Source: Owenweeksia sp.
GTDB taxonomy: Bacteria; Bacteroidota; Bacteroidia; Flavobacteriales; Schleiferiaceae
NCBI GenBank assembly: GCA_028285465.1
Contig: JANQPD010000046.1
Coordinates: 1 to 56,212 of the forward strand
Direction of reading: 5' to 3'
DNA: 56,212 nt
The translations under genes and the position numbers were made by a program. How positions within the stretch are numbered: the first letter of the stretch is position 1; each line of letters starts with the position of its first letter. The notes beneath the pieces were generated by a model. That model worked only from the letters and a program-made list of their open reading frames with translations. It searched no databases and had not been told where the DNA came from. Positions 27,158 through 35,891 of this stretch are shown here, one piece after another.

Positions 27158-27544
27158 TTACTTTACAATGGGTTGTTTTTCCTCCTCCCAGGCGGTAATG
27201 CCACCTGATAAATTGTAAACAGAAGTAAAGCCCTTGCTGTTCATCAGGGCTATGGCTTTGGCGCTGCGGCTACCGGCCTGGCAATACACGATATAGGTCT
27301 TTTCTTTATCCAGCTTATCCAGGCTTTCGGAAAAGTCTGCGTCAAAAAAGTTAAGCGTTTGCGCTCCTTCCAGGTGTCCCATGGCATACTCTTCAGGGGT
27401 ACGTACGTCCAGCACGGTTATTTCTTTATCCTCAGCCATCAGGAGCGCTGCCTCGGCAGGTTCTATATTGCTGTCACTAGTTTGATCTTGCCCGCAGGAA
27501 ATCATGCCAAGCATGAAAAGGCACATAAGAATGTATGGTTTCAT
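27158..27544 (-). CDS. Rhodanese-like domain lipoprotein
   Basis: From ATG at 27544 the protein has 128 residues: '[17 protein letters not shown]' gives a lipoprotein signal with Cys as the lipidation site. An upstream ATG at 27583 would place 13 charged residues before the signal and is less likely. The rhodanese domain has '[18 protein letters not shown]' and the active-site loop C-Q-A-G-S-R-S. It may accept sulfane sulfur or bind persulfides at the envelope. It is the middle gene of a rhodanese-rhodanese-thioredoxin operon. Confidence 0.88.
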   Translation of the reverse strand: MKPYILMCLFMLGMISCGQDQTSDSNIEPAEAALLMAEDKEITVLDVRTPEEYAMGHLEGAQTLNFFDADFSESLDKLDKEKTYIVYCQAGSRSAKAIALMNSKGFTSVYNLSGGITAWEEEKQPIVK

Positions 27545-27583
27545 AGACGTTTTTTTTACAAAAGCTTTTTGCATATTCCGCAC

Positions 27584-27862
27584 TTATTCCTGCTGCGCTT
27601 GTACTTCTGCATATCCTCCCCCATTATGCACATTAGATATGCCTTGTTGTTTGAGAAATTCCATAGCGCGGCCACTGCGTGCACCGGAACGGCAAAACAA
27701 GATCAACGCACCGGTTTTGGCCATTTCCTTGAAGTCGTCTACACGCTCTGTTACCGTATCCAGGGCAATGTGCTTTGCCCCTTTTACAGAGACTTCCGCT
27801 ACTTCTTGTGCCGTTCTAACGTCAATCAAGTGGTTGCGCGGATCGTTGATCAAAGCTTTCAT
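27584..27862 (-). CDS. Cytosolic rhodanese-like protein
   Basis: Start at ATG 27862, after 'AAGGAA', gives 92 residues; a longer reading from 27937 adds a basic N-terminus unlike the family. Visible motifs are 'HLIDVRTAQEVAEVSVKGAKHIALD' and the active-site loop C-R-S-G-A-R-S, with the reactive Cys present. There is no signal peptide. Together with the adjacent lipoprotein rhodanese it forms a cytosol/envelope pair. Confidence 0.88.
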   Translation of the reverse strand: MKALINDPRNHLIDVRTAQEVAEVSVKGAKHIALDTVTERVDDFKEMAKTGALILFCRSGARSGRAMEFLKQQGISNVHNGGGYAEVQAQQE

Positions 27863-28009
27863 GGTTGTTTCCTTAATTTTCCGTAAAAATAAGCACCTCC
27901 CTCTATTCTTCTTTACAAGGCGTTTGATTTTCTGCAAGCATAAACCTTCTCAGAAACAGGCAAGGCATACCGGTCAACTAGGTAACAGGTCCGCTATGCG
28001 CTGTTGGCA

Positions 28010-30064
28010 TTACCAGATCTCCACGCGCAAACTATCCTGGCGGACCATGGCATCTCCGGCCGTACAATTCCAGGCCTGTGCAAATTCCGGCATATTGCTC
28101 ATGGGGCCAATCACCCTGTATCGGGCAGGCGAATGAGGGTCCGTAAGTACCTGGTTGCTGGTAAATTCTTCCGTTTGACTGCTTTGCCATACCTGTCCCC
28201 ATCCCATAAAAATACGTTGTTGCCAGGTAAACCCTTCTAAGATCTCTCCACCGTACTCCCCATTCTCCAGGCCTGCTTTATAGCCGTAGTAGGCCAGCGT
28301 GAGTCCCCCCAGGTCCGCAATGTTTTCCCCCAGGGTGAGCGATCCGTTCACATAGGTATCCAATATGGGTTGGTAGCCGCTGTATTGCGCAACCATGCGC
28401 GAGGTCCGGGTGTTAAAGCTAACGGAGTCCTCATCCGTCCACCAGTTTTCGAGGTTGCCCTGTCCGTTGTATTTACTGCCCTGGTCATCAAATCCATGTG
28501 TAAACTCATGGCCTATAACGCCACCTATCCCCCCGTAATTCAAAGCCGCCTCCGCCTGGGGATTGTAAAAGGGAGGTTGCAGGATACCCGCCGGGAATAC
28601 CACTTCGTTGTACGAAGGGTTATAGTAGGCATTTACAATATGCGCGGGCATAAACCACTCATCCCGGTCTACTTCTTTCCCAAGCTTATCGAGGTTTTCT
28701 TTTACCCTGTACGCCTTTATGGCCAGCGCATTCTCCAGGTAGCCTTGATCCGACACTTGCAAGGCATCATGGTGTTTCCATTCGTTGGGGTAACCGATCT
28801 TATACGTGAAGGATGTCAGCTTTTTCAAGGCCTTTTCTTTGGTAGAGGTACTCATCCAATCCAACTGCTTGATGCGCTGACGGTATGCCTTACGCAGATT
28901 TTCTACCATATTTTGCACCTCCGCTTTGCTCTCTTCGGGAAAATAGCGCTCTACAAACAAGTGTCCCAGTTGCTCGCCCAAGCCACTCTCCACGGCATTA
29001 ATGGTACGCTTCCAGCGGGGCTTCATTTTACCCGTTCCCCGCAGGGTTTTGTTGTAAAAGTCAAAGGAGCTTTCCACAAAGGCATGTGGAAGGTAATCGC
29101 TGTAGCTGCGCAATACATTCCAACGGGCATAAGCCTTTAAAACAGGGATGCCTTGTTTGGGCAGGATCTCGTTCAGGCTTTTGAAGAACTCCGGCTGGGC
29201 TACGATAGCCGAGTCAAAAGCCAAATCGTTGTATTTGTAGTAATGCTCAAGATGTAACACATGGGCTAGTTCGTTGAACTGGTCTTTCCCCATCTTGTTA
29301 TAGGTATTCTCCGGTTTCCTGCGGTCCTCTCTGCTCATGGATGCCCCGGCCAGTTCTTTTTCCAGTAAGAATATGCGCATTGCCGTTTTTTCCGCTACGG
29401 CAGCATCCTCTCCCGCCAGCGCAAGCATGTCGGCCACATGCTTTAAGTACGCTTCACGTATTTTCTCAAAACGCTCGTTTTCTACCAGGTAATAATCCCG
29501 GTCGGGCAGGCCCAAACCGCTTTGGCTAAATTGCAGGATATAGGCGTCACTGTTTTTGTCGTCTACAGACACATAGCTTGCCACGGGAGAAGAAATACCC
29601 TTTTGTTTAAAGTACCCGAGCAGTTGGGTGTATTCTTCCACTGAACGGATCCCTTCGATCCTGGCAAATACCTCTTCGAGCGGAGCCAGGCCCGCGCGTT
29701 CCACCGCAGCACTGTCCATACCGCTGTTGTAATAGTCGGCCAGTCTTTGTGTATAACTCCCTTCCTTCATGTCTTCCAATGCAGAAATGCTGTCTAAGAG
29801 GTAGCGTACTTTTTCATTGTTGCTTTCGATCAACAGGTTAAAGTTGCCCCATCTCGATTCGGTTTCCGGAATGGGGTTTTGCGCGACCCAACCTCCTGAG
29901 ACGTATTGAAAAAAGTCAGCACAAGGTTGCACCGTGGTATCCAGGCTGCTCAAATCAAAGCCCAGTTCTTTTTTGGGTTCAGCAGGCCTTGTTTCTTTTT
30001 CCGTATGGCAGGCTGCCAGGGTCAATAATGCCCCTATGGACATCAGAAGTACTTTTTTTGTCAT
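28010..30064 (-). CDS. M13 (neprilysin-like) metallopeptidase lipoprotein
   Basis: From ATG 30064 the protein has 684 residues. This start makes an ATGA overlap with the stop of the M61 gene, so it is preferred over an ATG 12 bp upstream. The signal ends in the lipobox 'LAAC'. The helical M13 N-domain is followed by the catalytic domain with H519-E-F-T-H523 as zinc site and 'ENIADLGGLTLAYYGY' (third ligand Glu and Asp) about 60 residues later. The C-terminal 'PARYRVIGPMSNMPEFAQAWNC' with the last Trp is usual. The family cleaves oligopeptides on the amino side of hydrophobic residues. It probably acts on the outer side of a membrane. Confidence 0.95.
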   Translation of the reverse strand: MTKKVLLMSIGALLTLAACHTEKETRPAEPKKELGFDLSSLDTTVQPCADFFQYVSGGWVAQNPIPETESRWGNFNLLIESNNEKVRYLLDSISALEDMKEGSYTQRLADYYNSGMDSAAVERAGLAPLEEVFARIEGIRSVEEYTQLLGYFKQKGISSPVASYVSVDDKNSDAYILQFSQSGLGLPDRDYYLVENERFEKIREAYLKHVADMLALAGEDAAVAEKTAMRIFLLEKELAGASMSREDRRKPENTYNKMGKDQFNELAHVLHLEHYYKYNDLAFDSAIVAQPEFFKSLNEILPKQGIPVLKAYARWNVLRSYSDYLPHAFVESSFDFYNKTLRGTGKMKPRWKRTINAVESGLGEQLGHLFVERYFPEESKAEVQNMVENLRKAYRQRIKQLDWMSTSTKEKALKKLTSFTYKIGYPNEWKHHDALQVSDQGYLENALAIKAYRVKENLDKLGKEVDRDEWFMPAHIVNAYYNPSYNEVVFPAGILQPPFYNPQAEAALNYGGIGGVIGHEFTHGFDDQGSKYNGQGNLENWWTDEDSVSFNTRTSRMVAQYSGYQPILDTYVNGSLTLGENIADLGGLTLAYYGYKAGLENGEYGGEILEGFTWQQRIFMGWGQVWQSSQTEEFTSNQVLTDPHSPARYRVIGPMSNMPEFAQAWNCTAGDAMVRQDSLRVEIW

Positions 30065-31920
30065 TGGTTTATCCATTTTTTCCGCATGCGTTCCACTTGT
30101 GGTTCTACCGCTTCATCCAGGCGCAATACGTGTTCTTCTACCTGGACGGTAAGTGCCGCCCGTGCCTTCAGTTTTTTATTTTTAAAATCGTTTTCATTTC
30201 CGGTAGGTCTTGCCACCACAATGGCCACTTTATCCCCCGGTTCGGTATTTTCGAAAAAATCGCCCATTACCTCTTCCAGGTTGGTAAGGTCGAGGGGGCG
30301 GCCGTTAAATTCCACGATCTCGTCCCCTTTCTGATAGCCCATATCCTCGCCAAAAGCATCCATCTCACTTACATCCTCTACTACGAGCCTCCCGGTATCA
30401 AAGCTGTAGCTGAAACCTATATTGCCGTAGCTCAGGCGCTCAAAAGGCTCTTCGGCCAGGTAGGTTACGCCTGCTCTCTTTAAAAGCCGGGCATAATCAA
30501 AAGGCACGGCCCCCTCAAAGTGAAGGGCAAAGAATTCGCGCATCTCCGGGTAGGTCATCTCCGTGATGATGTCGAACAGCTTTTCATCTACAAAAAAGGT
30601 ATCCTGCCCATATACCTGCCCCAGTTCATCTAAAAGATCGGGCAAGCCGTAGGCTCCTTCTGAAAGCGAACGGAGTTTGAGATCCAGCGCCATACCGGCC
30701 AATGCGCCTTTTTGGTAAAAATTGTAGTATTGGTCTTTGAGGAAGCTCAGGGTAAATGTGCTGGCTATGGTAAGGGGCACTTCCTGGTTAAACCCGTCTG
30801 CTTCCACCATTTTTGCACGCATTTGCGCTAAAAACTCACGGGGAGAAATAATCCCGTCCCGCACCTGTACCAAAATGGAATTGTATTCGGTAACTCCTTC
30901 GTATAACCAGATGTGTTCCGACATTTCCGGGTTGATGAAGTTGAAATTATGGATCTGCTCGGAATGTATGCTCAGGGGTGTTATGATATGAAAAAACTCA
31001 TGCGAAGTAATGTCGCGTACCCCGCTGTAAAAACGTTCACCCGCTACCTCGGGCATATACAACAGGGTGCTCTTGTGGTGTTCCAGCGCCCCGTAGCTCG
31101 TTCCCATCTTAGAAGGATCTTCACAATAGATGAGCACGGCATATTTATCTACGGGTAGGGCTCCACCCAGGTAATTGGCAGCGGCCCGCAATACTTCTGC
31201 AATGTTTTGTAAGGCGGTATCGGCACTTACCAGGCCGAGTTGTGAGAACACACTTACCAATACCCGCGCATTGCCTACCTGCATACTCGCGGTATCCGGT
31301 TTGCAGTACAGCATGGGGCTGTCGTGCACTTCGAAGTAATCGCTTGCCGTATACACATCCAGTTCCCCTTCCCGCTCAGCCACCAATGCAGTACTCCCGT
31401 AAAAGCCTTCGGGTTTTTTAACGCTAAGCTCAAAAGGATGCTTTTTCCGGCCCTTGAGGTAACCTACAAAGCCAAAGTTATTGAGCAGGAATACCGTATC
31501 CTTTTTTATGCTGGTCCCTCCCGGCTCAAAGATGTTTGCGCCCCCCGGGTAATCATAGGTATCGTCTACTTTATAGCTGATCTTATACAGGCGCTTCGCG
31601 TCTGCGATCTGCCAGCGGTTCTGATCCAGTTGTTTTACCTGAAGCTTTTCCCCATCCGCAGCAAAGGCTTTAACTGCAGAAATAAAACGCCCGTAGTTGT
31701 TCACATCATACGTACCCGGTATAATCCGGGGAATATGAAACTCTATGCTGTCTGCTTCGCAAATGGGCACTACCATCTGCACCGGCAGGGCATCGTTTTC
31801 AGCAGCGGTAAGGTCCAGGAAAACACGGTATTGATCTGCCCGTTGAATAGGTTCAAAAGCTTCCTGGGCAAAACCGTGAAACGCACTCAGGAGTATACAG
31901 AGTAAAAAGGGGTATCGCAT
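30061..31920 (-). CDS. M61 family peptidase with PDZ domain
   Basis: 619 residues with a signal peptide (about 1-18). A beta-sandwich N-domain precedes the catalytic domain, with H307-E-F-F-H311 and 'WLYEGVTEY' (Glu about 341 as third zinc ligand). A PDZ domain spans about residues 490-570 ('NIGFSYSFDTGRLVVEDV...YQKGDEIVEFNGRPL'). M61 enzymes are glycyl aminopeptidases or endopeptidases with thermolysin-like folds, working outside the cytoplasm. Translation is coupled to the M13 gene downstream. The two enzymes may complete the breakdown of peptides in the periplasm. Confidence 0.93.
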   Translation of the reverse strand: MRYPFLLCILLSAFHGFAQEAFEPIQRADQYRVFLDLTAAENDALPVQMVVPICEADSIEFHIPRIIPGTYDVNNYGRFISAVKAFAADGEKLQVKQLDQNRWQIADAKRLYKISYKVDDTYDYPGGANIFEPGGTSIKKDTVFLLNNFGFVGYLKGRKKHPFELSVKKPEGFYGSTALVAEREGELDVYTASDYFEVHDSPMLYCKPDTASMQVGNARVLVSVFSQLGLVSADTALQNIAEVLRAAANYLGGALPVDKYAVLIYCEDPSKMGTSYGALEHHKSTLLYMPEVAGERFYSGVRDITSHEFFHIITPLSIHSEQIHNFNFINPEMSEHIWLYEGVTEYNSILVQVRDGIISPREFLAQMRAKMVEADGFNQEVPLTIASTFTLSFLKDQYYNFYQKGALAGMALDLKLRSLSEGAYGLPDLLDELGQVYGQDTFFVDEKLFDIITEMTYPEMREFFALHFEGAVPFDYARLLKRAGVTYLAEEPFERLSYGNIGFSYSFDTGRLVVEDVSEMDAFGEDMGYQKGDEIVEFNGRPLDLTNLEEVMGDFFENTEPGDKVAIVVARPTGNENDFKNKKLKARAALTVQVEEHVLRLDEAVEPQVERMRKKWINQ

Positions 31921-31946
31921 GTTAAAAAATTAGTGGGCAAAAATAG

Positions 31947-34358
31947 CTATTCATACTTAAGGGTGTGCACAACCTGGCTACGTGCCACCCGGTAACTGTG
32001 GTAGCTTATGATCAAATAACTGATCACCACCGCTAAAACGGCAGAAAACACAAATACCAGGGGATCTAACTTTGCCTGGTAGGCAAAGTTCTGCAGCCAA
32101 AAATTAGTAAGCAGGTACGCTAAGGGAAGGGCTACGATCACCGAAATGCCAATGAGCTTTAACATGTCCCTGAATATGAGCTGGATCATCTGGAAAATTT
32201 CTGCCCCGAGTACTTTTCTAATGCCGATCTCCTTGGTGCGCAGGGCCGTGCTAAAGGAAGCCAGGCCGGTAAGCCCCAGAAAGGAGATGAAAATGGCCAG
32301 GTAGGTGAGAAACAGGATCAGGCGGCTTTGCTTTTGCTCCTCTTTGTATTGCCGTTCCAGGTCTTCGTTGAGAAAAGTAAAGTTAAAGGGGCGGTTGCTG
32401 TTGTCGGCTTCCCATACGCGTTCAATGTCGTTTATGGCATGGGAAAAATGTTCGTTGCTGATCCGCACATGCAGGGTGCCTTTGAACTTGCTCTCCATAC
32501 CGATTACCAGAGGCTCTATGGGGTCGTGAAGAGAATGCGCATTGAAATCTGCCACCACACCCAGTACGGTTGCCTCCGCCATAGGTTCGCCATTTTCGTT
32601 GTACTCCCAGCTCAGTTTTTTGCCAATGGGGTTAGGGGTACCCATGGTTTTGGCCATACTTTGGTTTATGACCACGTAATTCTTGCCTGCTTCAAAGTCG
32701 CCTTCGCTAAAAGGCCTTCCCAGTATAAATTTAATTTCCAGCGTTTTGAAGTAATCTATGCCCACCTTCATGAAATCCATGATCCGCTTTTCGCTACGTC
32801 CTCCGTTTCGCTCAACGGATAGTAAGGCACGTCCGGTGCCCTTGCCGATAATGCTTTGTGCAGTAGCGGAAGCCAGCACATAAGGGCTTTTTTCCAACTC
32901 TTTTTTCAGCTCGGGGATCTTGGCCATGGTAACAGTATCCTGGATGGGAATAAGGATGATGTTGTCTTTGTTAAAGCCCAGGTCCTTGTCTTTTACAAAC
33001 TCGATCTGGCGGTACATCAATAAAGCGGTAATCACCACGGCCACCGAAATGGTGAACTGGAAGCCCACCAGAACTTTTCGCATGGTGAGGCCCACACCCG
33101 GAGAGGAATAACCGCCTTTCAAAGCCGAAAGCCCCGCCACACGGCTTAAGATCAGCGCGGGGTATATGCCCGATAAAAAGCCCACCGAAAGGGCCAGCAA
33201 AAGGGGAAACCACCACAAAGCGGGATACGCCACGAAATCCAGCTTCAGGTCTTTTTCCACGATGTGGTTGATAGGCGAAAAATGAAGGGCCAGCTCAACC
33301 ATCACAAAGGCCAGGGTTAACGAAAGCAGGCTTAGCAACATAGATTCCACCAACACCAGGGACATAACCTCTTTTTTACTGGCGCCCAGCACCTTGTGCA
33401 TACCGATTTCTTTTACCCGCTTAAGGCTGCGGGCTGTGGCCATGTTCACATAATTGATGCAGGCCAACACCAGGATGAGCATGCCTATGCCGCCAAAAGC
33501 GAGTAAATACGCCCGGTTTCCGGTTAAACGGTCAAACTGGTAGCCTCCCTGGAAATGCACTTCCGCCAAAGGCGTTAGAGAAATGTCGTATTTCCCGCCC
33601 AGAGATTCTCCCAGGGAAGCCATGTGCTTTTCATAAAAAGCGTCAAAATCGGCAAGCAGGCGTTCGCTTTGGCTGGCTTCCCTGAACTTCACAAAAGTCA
33701 GAATGCCCGGGTCCCATAAACTGTACAACTGGGCCGTTTCATCCATAGACTCATAAAAACTGCTGATGATGGCGGTGAAGCTGTGGTGTGTATTGGCCGG
33801 CAGGTCGTCCATAAGGCCGGTAATGGTATAGGTATAGTTTGCGGTGCTTACCTGCTTACCTACCGGGTTTACTCCTTCTCCAAAGAATGTATTGGCCAGG
33901 CTTTGCGTAACTACCAGGCTGCGTGCCTGTTTCAGCGCGGTATCCGCATTTCCGGCCAGGAGCTTTATCCCCATTACGTCAAGAAAATGTACATCAGCCA
34001 ATGCTACATTGCCCACATAATGTTGTTGCTTACCCGCAGTAAAGCGTATCTGCTCGTTTATGTGCATAAGGCGCGCGGCATTCTCCACATAGGCATACTC
34101 CTTCTTGAGCAGGGGCGCCATAGCAAAACCTGCCCCCGCCAGGCGCTCGGTACGGTCGTTCAGGCTAAAAAGCGATTGGAGGCGGTACACCTTCTCGTGT
34201 TCGGCAAAGTGCTGATCGTAGGTGAGTTCGCTTCTCAGGTAGAGGTAGATCGTTACGCTTACCGCAAGCCCGAGCGCCAGACCGGCCACGTTGAGTACGG
34301 TATAGGTCTTGTTTTTCAGCAGTGCCCTGAAGGCAAATTTTAACCGGAAATTAAGCAT
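31947..34358 (-). CDS. ABC transporter permease, MacB/FtsX type (two FtsX domains)
   Basis: 803 residues. An N-terminal membrane helix (about 20-40, 'YTVLNVAGLALGLAVSVTIYLYL') is followed by a large periplasmic domain (MacB_PCD, about 45-250), then an FtsX membrane domain (about 285-420). A second periplasmic domain (about 450-650) and second FtsX domain (about 680-800) with 'ALRTKEIGIRKVLGAEIFQMIQLIFRDM' complete the protein. This double architecture is usual in Bacteroidota. MacB/Lol-like permeases do mechanical work in the periplasm on peptides, toxins or lipoproteins instead of classic transport. It overlaps the ATPase gene by 8 bp. Confidence 0.95.
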   Translation of the reverse strand: MLNFRLKFAFRALLKNKTYTVLNVAGLALGLAVSVTIYLYLRSELTYDQHFAEHEKVYRLQSLFSLNDRTERLAGAGFAMAPLLKKEYAYVENAARLMHINEQIRFTAGKQQHYVGNVALADVHFLDVMGIKLLAGNADTALKQARSLVVTQSLANTFFGEGVNPVGKQVSTANYTYTITGLMDDLPANTHHSFTAIISSFYESMDETAQLYSLWDPGILTFVKFREASQSERLLADFDAFYEKHMASLGESLGGKYDISLTPLAEVHFQGGYQFDRLTGNRAYLLAFGGIGMLILVLACINYVNMATARSLKRVKEIGMHKVLGASKKEVMSLVLVESMLLSLLSLTLAFVMVELALHFSPINHIVEKDLKLDFVAYPALWWFPLLLALSVGFLSGIYPALILSRVAGLSALKGGYSSPGVGLTMRKVLVGFQFTISVAVVITALLMYRQIEFVKDKDLGFNKDNIILIPIQDTVTMAKIPELKKELEKSPYVLASATAQSIIGKGTGRALLSVERNGGRSEKRIMDFMKVGIDYFKTLEIKFILGRPFSEGDFEAGKNYVVINQSMAKTMGTPNPIGKKLSWEYNENGEPMAEATVLGVVADFNAHSLHDPIEPLVIGMESKFKGTLHVRISNEHFSHAINDIERVWEADNSNRPFNFTFLNEDLERQYKEEQKQSRLILFLTYLAIFISFLGLTGLASFSTALRTKEIGIRKVLGAEIFQMIQLIFRDMLKLIGISVIVALPLAYLLTNFWLQNFAYQAKLDPLVFVFSAVLAVVISYLIISYHSYRVARSQVVHTLKYE

Positions 34359-35034
34359 GCTGTAATTTCTTTTCCGCCACTACACGTCCGTCCAGGAGCC
34401 GTACAATACGCTGGGAATAGGCCGCATCGTGCATGCTGTGCGTAACCATTACGATCGTAGTACCCTCGTTGTTTAAGGCCGTAAGCATTTCCATGATCTC
34501 ATTGCCGTGTACCGTATCCAGGTTCCCGGTGGGTTCATCGGCTAAGAGCAGGGCCGGGCGCGTAACTATGGCACGCCCCACGGCTACCCGCTGTTGTTGC
34601 CCGCCACTAAGTTGATAGGGGTAATGATGCCTGCGGTGCGCCATACTGATCTGCTCCAGCACCTGCCCCACGCGTGCCGTTCGTTCGGCCTGCTTAGCGC
34701 CCAGGTATACCAGCGGAAGTTCGATGTTTTCGTATACGGTGAGCTCCTCCAGTAAATTAAAGTTTTGGAATACAAAGCCCACGTTTGCCTTTCTCAGGCG
34801 TACTTTTTCTTTCTCTTTTAAGGTGGCGATATCCGTATCCCGGAATACGTACAGGCCACTGTCATAGGTATCGAGCAAGCCTATAATATTCAGTAAAGTG
34901 GTTTTACCACAGCCCGAAGGGCCCATCACGGAAACAAATTCCCCTTGCTCTATATTCAGGGTTACTTCATCCAGGGCCCGGTTTTCCACTGCATCCGAGC
35001 GGTAGTCTTTTACAATGTTGTGTAGGCTTATCAT
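34351..35034 (-). CDS. ABC transporter ATP-binding protein, MacB/LolD type
   Basis: 227 residues. Walker A is 'GPSGCGKT' at 38-45, the Q-loop region is 'VFQNFNLLEELTVYEN', the signature is 'LSGGQQQRVAVGRA' and Walker B is 'LLLADEPTGNLD', the usual LolD/MacB text. It powers the permease encoded by the overlapping downstream gene. The start lies about 85 bp downstream of the folded RNA at 35120-35191 and about 340 bp from the preceding small gene; its expression may depend on read-through of that structure. Confidence 0.95.
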   Translation of the reverse strand: MISLHNIVKDYRSDAVENRALDEVTLNIEQGEFVSVMGPSGCGKTTLLNIIGLLDTYDSGLYVFRDTDIATLKEKEKVRLRKANVGFVFQNFNLLEELTVYENIELPLVYLGAKQAERTARVGQVLEQISMAHRRHHYPYQLSGGQQQRVAVGRAIVTRPALLLADEPTGNLDTVHGNEIMEMLTALNNEGTTIVMVTHSMHDAAYSQRIVRLLDGRVVAEKKLQHA

Positions 35035-35119
35035 ATTACATGCTCTTCATGTTCGTTCGTGGGTGCAGGATACGATAATTTAATCAAAACCGGTCAATTA
35101 TAACCGGCAGGCACAAAAA

Positions 35120-35191
35120 AAGCTCCCGACCAAGGTAACGTTTAACACAAAATTTTACCGAAGTAAAAGATTGTAGGCTGGCCAGGAGCTT
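35120..35191 (-). ncRNA. Folded leader / attenuator-like RNA with T-tract
   Basis: On the minus strand a 12-bp helix (AAGCTCCTGGCC with GGTCGGGAGCTT, two G-T pairs) closes a loop that contains a perfect UUUUAC-UUCG-GUAAAA hairpin (35153-35168). Seven T follow the helix. It could be the terminator of the 119-residue gene upstream, an attenuator in front of the ABC operon, or the end of a small RNA. The flanks of the 340-bp gap (35035-35374) hold no protein frame. Confidence 0.55.
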
Positions 35192-35374
35192 CAAAAGGAA
35201 AGAGCTAGTATTAAAAAAAACCTAAAAAAATTCCGGAGACTTAGAGTACGCTGGAGAATAACCGATTAACCCTAGAATTCTGCTACTTGAACTTGAAATT
35301 AAACAACCAATTTAACCCAGCGATTTAAAGAAGAACATCTGCTGTTGTTACAGCTTTACTCCGGAATTTTATCT

Positions 35375-35734
35375 TTAAATCTGAACGTAGCGCACGGAGA
35401 GCTTGTAGGCTTTATTGCTCAGGTGGCTTTCTACATTCATATTTATGTCTTTAAGCATTTGCTTTACGTAAGCTCCTGCAAATTCACTGTTGCTATCTAC
35501 TTCTGTCAGGATCAGTTTGCCTTGTGAATCCACCTGGAAAGTGATCGACACGGTTGCATCGTCAATTTTCATGGCCACTACATCCAGGTCCGCTATGTTT
35601 TCAATAATGCTTTGTTTAACGGCCTCTTTGGTTTGCAAGGCTTTGGCATTTCCGCCTCCGGCAAAGGCAGTGCTCCCCATCAGGCAAAGAGCCAGGGCAG
35701 CAAGTCCGGTTTTTAAGGAGTTCATGGTTTTCAT
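35375..35734 (-). CDS. Small secreted protein, probable sigma-54-dependent target
   Basis: 119 residues. A clear signal peptide ends at 'STAFA' near residue 25. The mature part has 'AVKQSIIENIADLDVVAMKIDDATVSITFQVDSQGKLILTEVDSNS' and 'AYVKQMLKDINMNVES', which resembles a TonB C-terminal-like alpha/beta fold, but similarity is too weak to name it. A sigma-54 promoter (35766-35781) lies about 21 bp before the predicted leader start, with two enhancer-like palindromes behind it. The ATG at 35734 is used here; a second Met is three codons later. It lies upstream of the ABC operon on the same strand. Function unknown, likely periplasmic. Confidence 0.8.
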   Translation of the reverse strand: MKTMNSLKTGLAALALCLMGSTAFAGGGNAKALQTKEAVKQSIIENIADLDVVAMKIDDATVSITFQVDSQGKLILTEVDSNSEFAGAYVKQMLKDINMNVESHLSNKAYKLSVRYVQI

Positions 35735-35765
35735 TTTTATGTTTTAGTTTTCGTGCCAAAAGAAA

Positions 35766-35781
35766 GGCAAGCCCTACGCCA
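35766..35781 (-). promoter_or_regulatory. Sigma-54 (-24/-12) promoter
   Basis: The minus strand reads TGGCGTAGGGCTTGCC. The invariant GG and GC are exactly 10 bp apart and the flanks fit TGGCAC-N5-TTGC with one or two changes. Transcription would begin near 35755, about 21 bp before the ATG at 35734. Confidence 0.75.
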
Positions 35782-35833
35782 TAAAATCAAATTACTGATT
35801 TTCAGCTGTTTATTTTTAGAGCCTTGAAAATAG

Positions 35834-35849
35834 TGTTCGATTTCGAACA
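35834..35849. promoter_or_regulatory. NtrC-type enhancer site 1 (perfect inverted repeat)
   Basis: TGTTCGATTTCGAACA is a perfect 7-bp inverted repeat with a 2-bp spacer. Its centre lies about 87 bp upstream of the predicted sigma-54 start and 50 bp before the NtrC-like gene, so it may serve both. Confidence 0.72.
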
Positions 35850-35855
35850 GCAATT

Positions 35856-35871
35856 TGTTCACTTTCGAACA
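35856..35871. promoter_or_regulatory. NtrC-type enhancer site 2 (imperfect copy)
   Basis: TGTTCACTTTCGAACA copies site 1 with two changes in the left arm. The centres of the two sites are 22 bp apart, two helical turns, as expected for cooperative binding of dimers of an NtrC-family activator. Confidence 0.68.
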
Positions 35872-35891
35872 TTTCCCCTTACTTTTCTGCC

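Noticed and set aside
35050..35061. TGTTCGTTCGTG as a third enhancer site before the ABC operon
   Set aside because: Only the left half matches the twin palindromes and it lies within about 20 bp of the start codon of the ATPase gene, with no -24/-12 promoter nearby.
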